From assembly GCF_010093535.1 (NCBI RefSeq), contig NW_022985210.1:68079-132078 (forward strand): a stretch of DNA of 64,000 nt, written 5' to 3'. The position numbers and the translations under genes were made by a program. The DNA is from Lindgomyces ingoldianus (lineage: Eukaryota > Ascomycota > Dothideomycetes > Pleosporales > Lindgomycetaceae). This document shows positions 44,491-54,344 of the stretch, one piece after another (within the stretch, counting starts at the first letter, position 1; every line of letters begins with the position of its first letter). The notes under the pieces are model-generated. The model was not told the origin of the DNA, did not search any database, and saw only the letters and a list, made by a program, of their open reading frames with translations.

Positions 44491-45875
44491 TTATCTCAGC
44501 TAGCTCAGACGTGAGGAGAGAACCGAGGACGCACAAACCACCATGCATATTGCTACTCCAAATAGAGTATGGCCTGGGGGGTTAGCAGTTTCTGACCCCT
44601 GTTAGTAGCGTTTCTCTCCTCAGCTGTCTAAGGGACTTTTGTGATTTTTTTTATAAATAGGCCTATTTTAAGAGCATTATAATAGAATTAGATTTATAAT
44701 ATCTCTACTACTATATGTCTAAATAGGCTTAGAATTTAATAGAATGTAGAGACAAGCTGTAGCTATAAAATAGTATATTTTTTACTAAATTTTAACTATT
44801 ATTAGTAGAGAAAAATCTAAACGCGCGCAGAACTTTAACTTATCTATACCCTAATTTTAGATTTATAGTATCGCCCTCTTAACTAGAACTTAACAACTAG
44901 TAGACTAAATTCCCTAGGATTTTATAAGATCCCTAACAGAGCTAGTCTAAGACAGCTTCTAGATCCTTAGAGTCCTTAGACAACAGCTAGTTAAGCTGTA
45001 AATATAAAGGTAATTGCAACGTCCCTAGACTACTATCTACTAGACTACAGCTTAACAACTAGCAGACTAAATCTTCTAGAATTTTACAGGCTTTCTAATA
45101 AAGCTAGTCTAAGATAGCTCCTAGATCCTTAAAGTCTTTAGAGTCCTTAGAGTTCTTAGACAACAGCTAGTTAAGCTGCAGACATAAAAGTAATTATAAT
45201 GTCCTTAGCTTACTATCTAGCTTAATAACTAGCAGCCTAGATCTCCTAAAATTTTGCAGGCTCTCTAATAAAGCTAGTCTAAGACAGCTCCTAGATCCTT
45301 AGAGTCCTTAGAGTCCTTAGACAACAGCTAGTTAAGCTGTAGACATAAGAGTAATTATAATGTCTTTAGCCTACTATCTAGCTTAACAACTAGCGGCCTA
45401 GATCTCCTAAAATTTTGTAAGCTTTCTAATAAAGCCTGTCTTAGACAGGTCTTAAATTCTAAAGATAATATATTATGTAGTTAGAGAGTCGCATTAAGGT
45501 GTAGTTATAGGGTTATTAAAATGTCCTACGCAGGACTTAATAGCGCAATACTCTGCTAAATCTTGTTAGAATTAGGTTATAAAAATGTTAAGATATAGCT
45601 AGAGACTATCTCTATTACTTATTAAAATCTAACCTAGTTTAGATAAAAAGTGGTAGAGCTACAGTAATTCTTAGTTAAGCTAGTGCATAGTAGAGGAGGT
45701 TTAGAACTATAATATTACCTAAAAAATTACAAAAGTCCCTTAGACAGCTAGAGAGAGAAAGCCTTTCTTATACCCTTATTAGCTAGAGAGATAGGGCTTG
45801 CGCCACTAAAGCTACTAGCAGGGGCTTGCCCCTGTCAAGGCTCTCTCCCCATCCCGTCTGAGCTTGCTGAGATAA
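44491..45875. mobile_element. AT-rich TIR element with 8-bp target duplication (hAT-like)
   Basis: Ends TTATCTCAGC (44491) and GCTGAGATAA (45875) are inverted repeats, matching at 20 of 21 terminal positions. The perfect direct repeat AAAATATG flanks them at 44483-44490 and 45876-45883, the target size of the hAT superfamily. A second inverted pair lies inside: AGCTGTCTAAGGGACTTTTG near 44622 and its complement near 45727-45746. There is no open frame of note, TA-rich composition suggests RIP, and the centre holds tandem repeats. It is therefore non-autonomous or a dead relic. Confidence 0.8.
44880..45455. repeat. Tandem ~162-bp repeats inside the TIR element
   Basis: The landmark GCTAGTCTAAGA recurs at 44941, 45103 and 45273, with a diverged copy near 45434, so the period is 161-170 bp. 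Each unit carries CTTAACAACTAGC-type and CTAGATCCTTA-type blocks. Within the units a CTTAGAGTC 9-mer varies from about one to three copies, a minisatellite inside a satellite-like array. Confidence 0.75.
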
Positions 45876-46375
45876 AAAATATGGACGCTAGTGTGGGAAA
45901 CCATGCCGAAAGAAGTAACACACTGCTCAACCGTCCATCCTTCTGGCCTCCATCACCTTAACTCGGCAGCTTCAACTTATTTGTGTAGTTAGTGACAACC
46001 AAGCCTTTTCTTCTTTATGCTTGGGTTTGTGTCCTTAATCTCTTTTTCTTCCTGGCTTGAGTGGCTTCAGGGGGATCAATGATGGCCCCACTTTCCAGGC
46101 ATGGTACCATTCTGGGCGTGACACAGCGCGCTTCGAAGATGCAGGCGGGTAGGGTTTGAATTTCATTGCTTGAAACGCAAACATGCAGTTCTCCAGACAG
46201 TTCGAGCACCCCCCCCCTTTTCGTTTATTGCGGCACAGCTCAGCCTCGAGATACGAAACAGTGGACTTAAATATGTAGCAACCGCCACCTCCCACTTTAC
46301 TTCATCAAATTTAAGAAACTTCATCAATTAGTTATCTTTGATAGGACCTAACAAATTCGACTTCCGCAACTCGTT

Positions 46376-49300
46376 ATGACAGAACCCGCTGATGTGCTAG
46401 AGGGCACCACCCTCCACCAACTTCTATCAGAAGATGAGAATCGCCTACTTGACGCAATAGATGAGCTTAGGTCTCAAGGCGTTGGGAAACTGCTTGGTGA
46501 ACCCGGCCAACCTGGCCTTCCTCAACTTATCGTGTGCGGTGACCAGTCATCTGGGAAGAGCTCGGTATTGGAAGCATTAACGCGCGTGCGCTTCCCTACG
46601 AAGAGCAGTGTTTGTACAACTTTCCCAACCGAGCTTCGATTACGCCGAGAGTCCAGATATCGAATCAGCTGTCGGATCAAAGCCGCCTCATCGCGAACTC
46701 AGGAAGACAAAGACAAACTTGCCAGATTCCAAGCATCGTTCGACTCACCGGAAAGCTTCCCAGATTTGATTTCGGCTGCGCGTAAATGCATGAGTGAAAC
46801 TACGGCCGGAAACGGATCCGCGTTCTTTGAGGATGTTCTCGAAATAGAAATAGTCGGCCCCAAAATTGCGCCTCTTACCATTGTCGACCTTCCGGGTCTT
46901 ATCCACTATCGAGGAACTTCGTCGGGCGAACAAGATATTAAACTGGTTTCCAGCCTTGTCCAAAGTTACATGGAGCAGAAGAACAGTATTATCCTAGCCA
47001 TTGTCTCAGCCCATAACGACATCAACAACCAAATCGTGTTGAGTCTTATCGAGAAGATCCCTAATGGAAGCAGCCGAGCTCTGGGGATCATCACTAAACC
47101 TGATGAGTTACCATCCGGCTCAGAGAAAGAGCAGGAATATATGGACTGTGCTCGTACAAATCCGAGTAAATTTCAATACGGTTGGCATGTTGTGCGCAAT
47201 CGTAGTTATGAGGAGCAAGCGAGCACATTTGAAAAGCGAGACGAAAGGGAAACTGAGTTCTTCAAAAACAGCGCTTGGGCCTCTCTGTCTCGGCGAGAGG
47301 TGGGTCTCGGTGTCGACACATTGCGACAGAAGTTGAGTAGGATGCTACTCGACCATATCGCTTTAAGCCTTCCCTCGATCGTGCGACGGCTAGAAGAAGA
47401 CCTCTCCAAAAGCGAGAGCGAGTTGAAAAGATTGGGAGAAGGCCGCAGCACACCAAAAGATCAACAGAACTATCTTTCAGATATCAGCGACAACTTCACC
47501 GAGTACACAAAAGAAGCTCTTGAAGGAAGATATCACCGCAGATCATTTTTTGGAGACCCCTTCTTGTCAGAAGGACTCGAGAAGCGATTGCGTGCCGTCG
47601 TTCGTAATCTAAACGATGAATTTGCGACCTCAATGCTGCAGAAGGGGCATAAGTGGCATGTAGTTGAAGACGTGGAGATGGCTCTCAAAGCTTCGAAAAT
47701 TGATCACCCAAATGTTATATCTAAATCGGTCTTCCTCAAGAAACATGTGGATACGTTGGCACATCATGAAAGGGGAAATGAGCTCCCGGGAATGTCCAAC
47801 CCTCTTTTGGTTGGATCATTATTTCATCAACAGTCCGAGCCTTGGGAGAGTATCGCTTCTGCCCATTTGGCCTCTGTTTGGAGCGCCGCAAAAGATTTTT
47901 TGGAACTTCTGCTCAGTCATCTAACGGATGATCGAACTCGGAACCAATTACTGATCCACATCATTGATCCGGCAATGGAAGCGCGACGCCAAACCATGCG
48001 TACCAAGCTCGAAGAACTCCTAGTGCCACACCGCGATCATGATCCGGTCAACGTGGATCCTAATTTCGCCCGTAAGATATGGTCGGCGAGAGAAAGTAGA
48101 ATCGCTAAACCTATCGTTGAATCGGTTCGGCAACAATTCGTACTCAGCACTGATAGAACTCTCATCCCGTCGACTGACGAGATCATGACTAAAATAGGAT
48201 GGCCAAACACTCTCATCGATGACAAGTATGGGTCAAATGAGACCTTCGAATTCATGCGTACTTATTATGAGGTATTTAAGTTCAATTAATTCTTGAGCCC
48301 TGCACACATTTACTAACAAAACTTAGTCAACGATGCCAATGTTTATCAATAATGTAGCATCGCTTGCGGTGGAACAGTGTTTGCTCACTGGCCTTCCTAA
48401 AATCTTTTCCTCTCTCAACATCAGAGAGATGAGCGATGAGAGATTAGGGCTTATTGCTTCGGAATCTAGAGAAACGCTCCTTGAAAGAGACCACCTCATC
48501 GAACGAGTGAAAGTTCTGCGAAAGGGACTTCAGACCATTAAAGTAATACATCCTGGTATGTAACCCACATTTGCACATTGGCAGGTATGATGGGACATGG
48601 CTGCTGTTAAATCAGGCCACAAGTCTGTATCCTTTTAACCACTCCTTCGATCTGGTAAAAGGGTAAAGAGGTGAACCACACTCAGATAATATTCTACCCT
48701 CTCGTTTCTAGTGTACGCAATATTTCGACTTAAGAGTTCCCACTAACCAGTAGTGAAAGGCACTCGGATGAACCGGAACTTCACGAAACTAGGTCCTCAA
48801 GATTTTCAGCATCTCCCAGCCCCGAACTTCGACAACGAGCCTTCCCCGAGCATTACCGATGGGAAACAGGCAAAATCTCCGCAGCGTTTGAAGTCCGCTA
48901 GGGACGCTGCAGCTCTCTCAAAGACTATAGTAGACTCCAAAGATCCGGCCGGAGGAACATCAAAGGCAACTTCAAATCTCTCTGGAGATGTGACACTGCC
49001 TCGCGCTTCATCGGTTCCCCCATATTTTATATCGATCACCAAGGGAGCCGAGAGCTCAAGGTCTTCTGCGAACACATCTCCGTTGAATGGGCGTGTTGGC
49101 TCAGTAACGGAGCCCACCGTGCCGAAACCAAAATCTATATTTGATAGTGGCGCGAGTCCCTCGGCAACACCTGGCTCTGTTCCACGTGCGAAGCCATCTT
49201 TTGGCATGTTTACAACGCCTACACAGAGCGGAGGGTTGTTTAGTAGTACGCAGACCAAGTCTACCACCGAGAGCAAGACGGATCCGAACCCATTATTTGG

Positions 49301-49919
49301 GGGTGCTTCTCCCGGAGACAAGGGTCTTGGTCAGCTTCTACCGGGACCCTATCAAGCGTCCTCCACTGGAAGTTCCTCTTTCGGACGACCAAGCCAAGTA
49401 AAGTCTCCTGCACCTACCCTTTTTGGAAAAGGAGATACAGCGAAGCCGGCGAGTAGTCCTTGGTTCGCAAAATCAGATCCAACAATACCAACAAGTAGTA
49501 GCGCTTTTGGGACATCCGCTGGCTTTGGATCACAATCTGGGTCAAGTTTCGGATCAGGGTTTGGGTCTAAAACTTCGCCTTCGTCACCTCTATCACCCCC
49601 TCCAAACGAGGGAACTAAAGGTACGCTTGAATCAATGCCAAAAATGCTGCTAGAGAAGGATAGTGCGGGAGCACAGCACTTCCAAGCTCTCACATTCAAT
49701 CATCCATACCAGCACTATTCCTTCGAGGTCGGCACCCCTACGGTTTGCTAAAGCTATTTGAGCACTAGCTGATTATCTAAACAGGAGCTTAGAGTTGAAG
49801 ATTACAAGGGCGATCGTCGAGGGTCAATTGCAACTGGCTTGTTCGGTCGTCGCACTCTCGGTGTGGGGGACTTAGCATGGCCGCAACGAACACATATTAC
49901 GAGCGGAGGGTTTAAGTAA
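46376..49919 (+). CDS. Dynamin-family GTPase fused to an FG-rich nucleoporin-like tail
   Basis: Four exons (46376-48271, 48327-48555, 48751-49727, 49785-49919) join in frame to 1,078 residues. The GTPase domain has G1 GDQSSGKSS (55-63), G2 threonines TTFPTEL, G3 DLPG (171-174) and G4 TKPD (240-243). The middle and effector region follows, with the GED-like exon 2 reading AVEQCLLTGLPKIFSSLNIR and LRKGLQTIKVIHP. Residues ~709-1033 are low-complexity with FG-type motifs (LFGGAS, SSFGRPS, TLFGKGD, GFGSQSGSSFGSGFG). Exons 3/4 then give NHPYQHYSFEELRVEDYKGD, a pattern I associate with fungal FG-nucleoporin-like proteins. Introns are 55, 195 and 57 bp; the 195-bp one carries GTATGT and CTAAC...CAG. 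If that intron is wrong, these are two adjacent genes. The GTPase is certain; the fusion is inferred from splice signals and frame. Confidence 0.8.
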
Positions 49920-52900
49920 TGTTCCGAAGCGAGTAAGCCGAAAAAAATACACATGGGTCCATATACCGATGCGCTACATGAGAGAAACTGCTGAGCAACA
50001 GAGGGGATGATTCCGAATCCCACTCTTTTCTCTGCACTTCATCGTTGTTGATACGCATTACGTTTTCCTATCACGGCGCCAGTAAGCATAAGGTGGCTTA
50101 GGGGGATGAAATCAACAATATTCTACATTATCTGTCGATAATCTGTTGGACAAACACGCTGAAATCTTACCGTCGGAAAAGGCTGACAGTTCTGCACGCC
50201 TGGCTGCCAGTTCACACTTTGTTTGCATTGTATTCGCTTCGGCATAGGATGCCGAATTTTAGGTGGTGTGATAGTTCACCGTATAAAATCGAGCCCAACA
50301 CCCTTTGCTTTTTTCTCTTCGATCGGTGAACCTCGCTAACTCGGATCAGGCCCACATATGGGAACCTGGGGAGGAGGTCCAGTTCAAGGCATGATGATAC
50401 ACCCTGATCGCAATTGGGGGCTCGATTAGGGCCACCAGTCTAAACCATGTGGCATACGGCTGCGGCTCCGCGACTAAGATGCTGCGAGTTTGCATGCAAG
50501 ATCCTTCCTTTTTTTGATTTGATAAAGATAGTCGTTTGACCTCCCGCAGCCTCAAATTGACTTGCCCTGCTGATGTCAGAGTCAAGCCCGTGGCTGAATG
50601 CTAATTGCGCTAAGGTTTGCAAAAGCGCAAGACAGCGATAATCCCGGGCTCTCTGATCATGGACAGATGTATATTGGACAGGCATGAGCAGAAAGTCGAT
50701 TGAAGCCCCTGACCGCCATTTGAACGGCTTCCTGATTCCGCGTTGCCGTCGTCCTGGACGCCCTAGGTTGTTGTGGGGAACGCACTTTCCGGTGACTGGG
50801 CCATGATATCGAGGCAGGCTCCGATTCTGCCCGAAGCTTTCGACACGCAGTCAATGCTCTCGCATCGATAAGGGACGAGGGATGAAAGAAGGCAACAGGG
50901 CGTTACCTTTGCTGGCTGATGTCGGTGGGTGTTGGTGATACAACAGCGTGGGATGTCTGCGGGAGGACCTGAAGCTGGAACCTGGATCTCAGGTCTAGCC
51001 GTTTTCGAATCTACGCCGATGAATGCATCACGCTTTGCTAATCTTCCTATCTTAAGCCATAACCTCACCCCCTGGCCTGTCGGCTTGTTTGCAGAAGACG
51101 CTTCCACACCCTTCAGCCCTACCAGCCGGCAAGATTTCAGCCCAAAGGTAGGTTGAGGCCTGATGATGCATGTGGATGGGCGTGCGCGTCAAGGCAAGGC
51201 AGGCGGCCAGAGCGAGCTGATAGATGACAGCATGACTGGGAGAAGAGAGGCAGTGGTACCAACAAAAAGTACCTATCTTTTCCACCTGAAGGCCTCAAAA
51301 GAAGCAATTCCCAGCCACAAGACGTTGACAATTCTGTTCCCGCGCCCCCGATTGGCGGGATCAGCACACCCAAGACTCCAGAAAACGTGGCAGCGAGACG
51401 GTGATTCGCCAGCCTGCATTAATATCTGCAGCCAACGCGATTTCGTCCCGGCCTGATAGTACTGTACACCCAGACGTCCCTCGGCGTGCATCCCGATGTC
51501 CTGTTCTATTTTGTTCACGAGGATCGGTGCTCCTGAAATGCGGGTCACCTGGAGCTCCTGATACGGTACGTATTGACTTCTAGCTTAGCCAACCTCAGCC
51601 ATGTATAGCTTTTGCGTTTCCCACGCGCCCACATTTTTCCCCGTGACCAATTCCCCATCCAAGCCACCAGTCGAGGATGTTAGCATGCCGCATCCTCACT
51701 TGGCGATTGGACTCGATGCTGGTGCTAGCCTGTGCCAAAAGTGACTTCGTCTCAGATGATACTTATTTCCAGGCCATTGGTACATCCTCAGCTCAGCACC
51801 TATTAGCGCAGACGGTAGTCCCGAAGTCACTCGGGTAGCAGTTGTCTATTGATCTTCGCTCCGACAACCTATGGGGATTGAGAAAATCGCGGTGTGCTCC
51901 TTCAATGGCAGCTGGAATGCCAAACGGCCCACAGCGAGGCAGTGCAAGGCTCTGCAGTGGGAAGGAAATATTGCCTGCGCTGCCCCGACTTGCAATCAGG
52001 GCTGACCCGTGGACAAAAGAGCAGCAAGTCGTTAGCCAGGCCGCTTCGCAGGAAAACGTCACCTTGCATGCGAGACCTGCCTGAGCTTTCAGCGATCAAT
52101 CTTGCCTAGGCAGCTAGAGGTCGTTAGCGTACGTGCGGAGACGCGCGCGGCCAGAGAGAAATGGGAAAAGTGCACCGTTTTCGGACGGCGGCTTCCATCA
52201 AAATTTGGACAGACTAGATGTTGGTTTCGGGATCGGCTACGAGTTGAGCAGGGCTCCGCCGGCGAGCCGACATGAGAGAATGCGGGAGCTGGCGAGAAAG
52301 GCGAGTTCAATTGACGAAATGCTTACGAGGTACCTCCGAGGTCGCGAGCATCATCAAACGTAATATCAGGCTGCGCTGATCTCATCTCATAACTCGGCAT
52401 TTCGACTTGTTGTTCTCGGGATGTAATTGGTACGGAGATAAATGCCTCCTTCGGCACGAACACATCACGAGCACTCACTTATCCACACGCACACGCATGC
52501 GGAGACCACTTCTTCACCCCAATAATGGGGTCTCTGCCAGTTGGGCCAATATTACTTGTTGCATTTGGAGAAACCGTCACGACGGTACCCTCCACAGGTA
52601 TTGTCCTGTTCTATGCTGAGCCTTCGTGTCGCGGTTCCTTCTCAAGCCATAAACCCTAACCCCCAAAAAATTTGAAGATAAAAAAGTACCTTTCGGAGCA
52701 AGCAGTACAGAAAGGCGAAGCGGGGGGGGGAAAAAAAAAGAAGCGGATATGTACATGTAGACAGGGATACGATGTCGGTGAGGCTGAAAGTTTAACCCAC
52801 AATCAGCGGAGGGAGGGGGAGGAAGAAGGAAAATAATAAGGGGAGATTGAGAAACGACTGGTAACGCTTTTTTGGGGCCTTTTTTGTACTTGCTTTTAGA

Positions 52901-53249
52901 TGCAACCCCAACTGCAAATTTGGCAACAGATAACGCCGAAGATCCCAGGCTGGAGCCCAAAATTGAAAACGCCACAGAGATTATGCACAAGCGCTCAACG
53001 CCGGTGAAGATGCTCGATTGTGTGGACATGCAAGAGGTGTGTTGTGATTGCCACAAAAGAAGTCGCGAGGGGCCTTGTGTGGTTTATTGAATTGTGAAGG
53101 TGGGATAAAGGTGGGACAAAGGTGGTGGAAAGGTTGGGGTATCTTTCGAATGCTGCGGCGGCTAGCACAAAGTCATGAACGAAGGATCGCGCGCGCGCAT
53201 ACACACACAAACACACACACATACACACACATAAACACACTAGGGGCTC
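49920..53249. other. Gene-free stretch
   Basis: 3.3 kb between convergent genes. Open frames are short and unconvincing. Features seen are a G9A9 run near 52722-52739 and the AC-rich repeat just past the aldolase stop. Confidence 0.45.
53202..53240. repeat. AC-rich microsatellite
   Basis: Imperfect CA/ACAC repeats interrupted by AA and AT, 10 bp beyond the aldolase stop codon, so probably in its 3' UTR (as GT repeats in the RNA). Confidence 0.8.
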
Positions 53250-54344
53250 TCACAGAGTCTTCTCTAGTCTGACCAGCTCTTCGAATGCGTCGCGCCACCT
53301 GCGGCTCTCGTCCTTGGTCGGCCGGGGAAGAGGCTTGCGCGCAAAGCCTCCGTAACCGAAGTGGGCCATGAGCGCAGCCTTCGTACCGATGATGCCGCCT
53401 TGAATGGCCGCCCAGTCGCCGCGAGCCACGATGGCTTGCAGCCTGCGAGCTTCTTTGTATTCCCCTGCCTCGAACAGTTCGATCAGCTTGACGCAGGCTT
53501 TGGGTGCAATGTTTGCCATGCCGCCAATGATGCCCGATCCGCCGCCGATCAATGTTTGGAGGGTGAAGTCGACAGAACCGCCCATGCACATGAATCCAGA
53601 GCCAGGTTCGGAGGGGGTTGCTGCGCGTGTCGCAGCCGCAACGCGGTTCAACTTGCCAGTGTTGCCGCAGGTCAGCTTGCAGCCAACAATGTTGGGATGC
53701 TGTGCGAGCTCGATGATGACATCTGAGTTGAGATCCATGCCCGATACTGCTCCAGGATAGTTGTAGATGAGGATTGGAATTGGGGAGGCCGTTGCTACGT
53801 CCCGGAAGAAGCTCATCACTGTGTCTTTGGAGAAGAGGCCCTGGTAGTATGCGGGTGGGAGGACCAATGAGTAGTCTCCGCCAGCGGAGGCTGCTTCTTC
53901 GCACAGTTCAATGGTCTCCTTTGTTGATTGGGCACCACAACCGACAATGACGGGTATGTATCCAAAGCCGGCCTCATCGAGGGCTTTGCGGGTGGTGCTA
54001 GTGATGAGGTTGCGTTCCTTATGCGACAGATGGACTGCCTCACCATTGGATCCTTGGGTGGTGATGCCAGCTACGCCTGCCTCTGCGAGACGAACTGCAT
54101 GCTTGGCGGTGGTCTCAACGTCAACGTTCTCAGAGCTGGACTCGAAGAATGCTACAGTGGGGACGTAGATGCCGGGGACCAATGCCCGGCGGATGCCCAC
54201 ATCGCCGGATTCGACGGAGCTAGTCTCGAAGGCATCGTTGTAGTGATCCATTGAGTAGATGGAGCGCACGGCTTGGTGGTGGAGGGAGAAAGATGAAGTG
54301 GTGAAGCTGCGGGCGGGTGACGGGGCGTCGTGATGCGGTGACAT
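53250..54344 (-). CDS. DapA-family aldolase (DHDPS/HOGA-like)
   Basis: A single-exon class I aldolase of 364 residues in the dihydrodipicolinate synthase family. The substrate-binding loop is TTQGSNGEAVHLS (95-107), the catalytic tyrosine is in ILIYNYPGA (Tyr194), and the Schiff-base lysine is in VGCKLTCGN (Lys223), with the spacing of E. coli DapA. Fungi make lysine by the aminoadipate route, so a role in lysine synthesis is unlikely. Cleavage of a 2-keto-3-deoxy sugar acid or 4-hydroxy-2-oxoglutarate fits better. Residues 1-31 are Ser/Arg/His-rich and could be a mitochondrial presequence, as in HOGA1; an internal Met32 gives an alternative cytosolic start. No sugar-acid pathway neighbours are present. 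Confidence 0.9.
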   Translation of the reverse strand: MSPHHDAPSPARSFTTSSFSLHHQAVRSIYSMDHYNDAFETSSVESGDVGIRRALVPGIYVPTVAFFESSSENVDVETTAKHAVRLAEAGVAGITTQGSNGEAVHLSHKERNLITSTTRKALDEAGFGYIPVIVGCGAQSTKETIELCEEAASAGGDYSLVLPPAYYQGLFSKDTVMSFFRDVATASPIPILIYNYPGAVSGMDLNSDVIIELAQHPNIVGCKLTCGNTGKLNRVAAATRAATPSEPGSGFMCMGGSVDFTLQTLIGGGSGIIGGMANIAPKACVKLIELFEAGEYKEARRLQAIVARGDWAAIQGGIIGTKAALMAHFGYGGFARKPLPRPTKDESRRWRDAFEELVRLEKTL

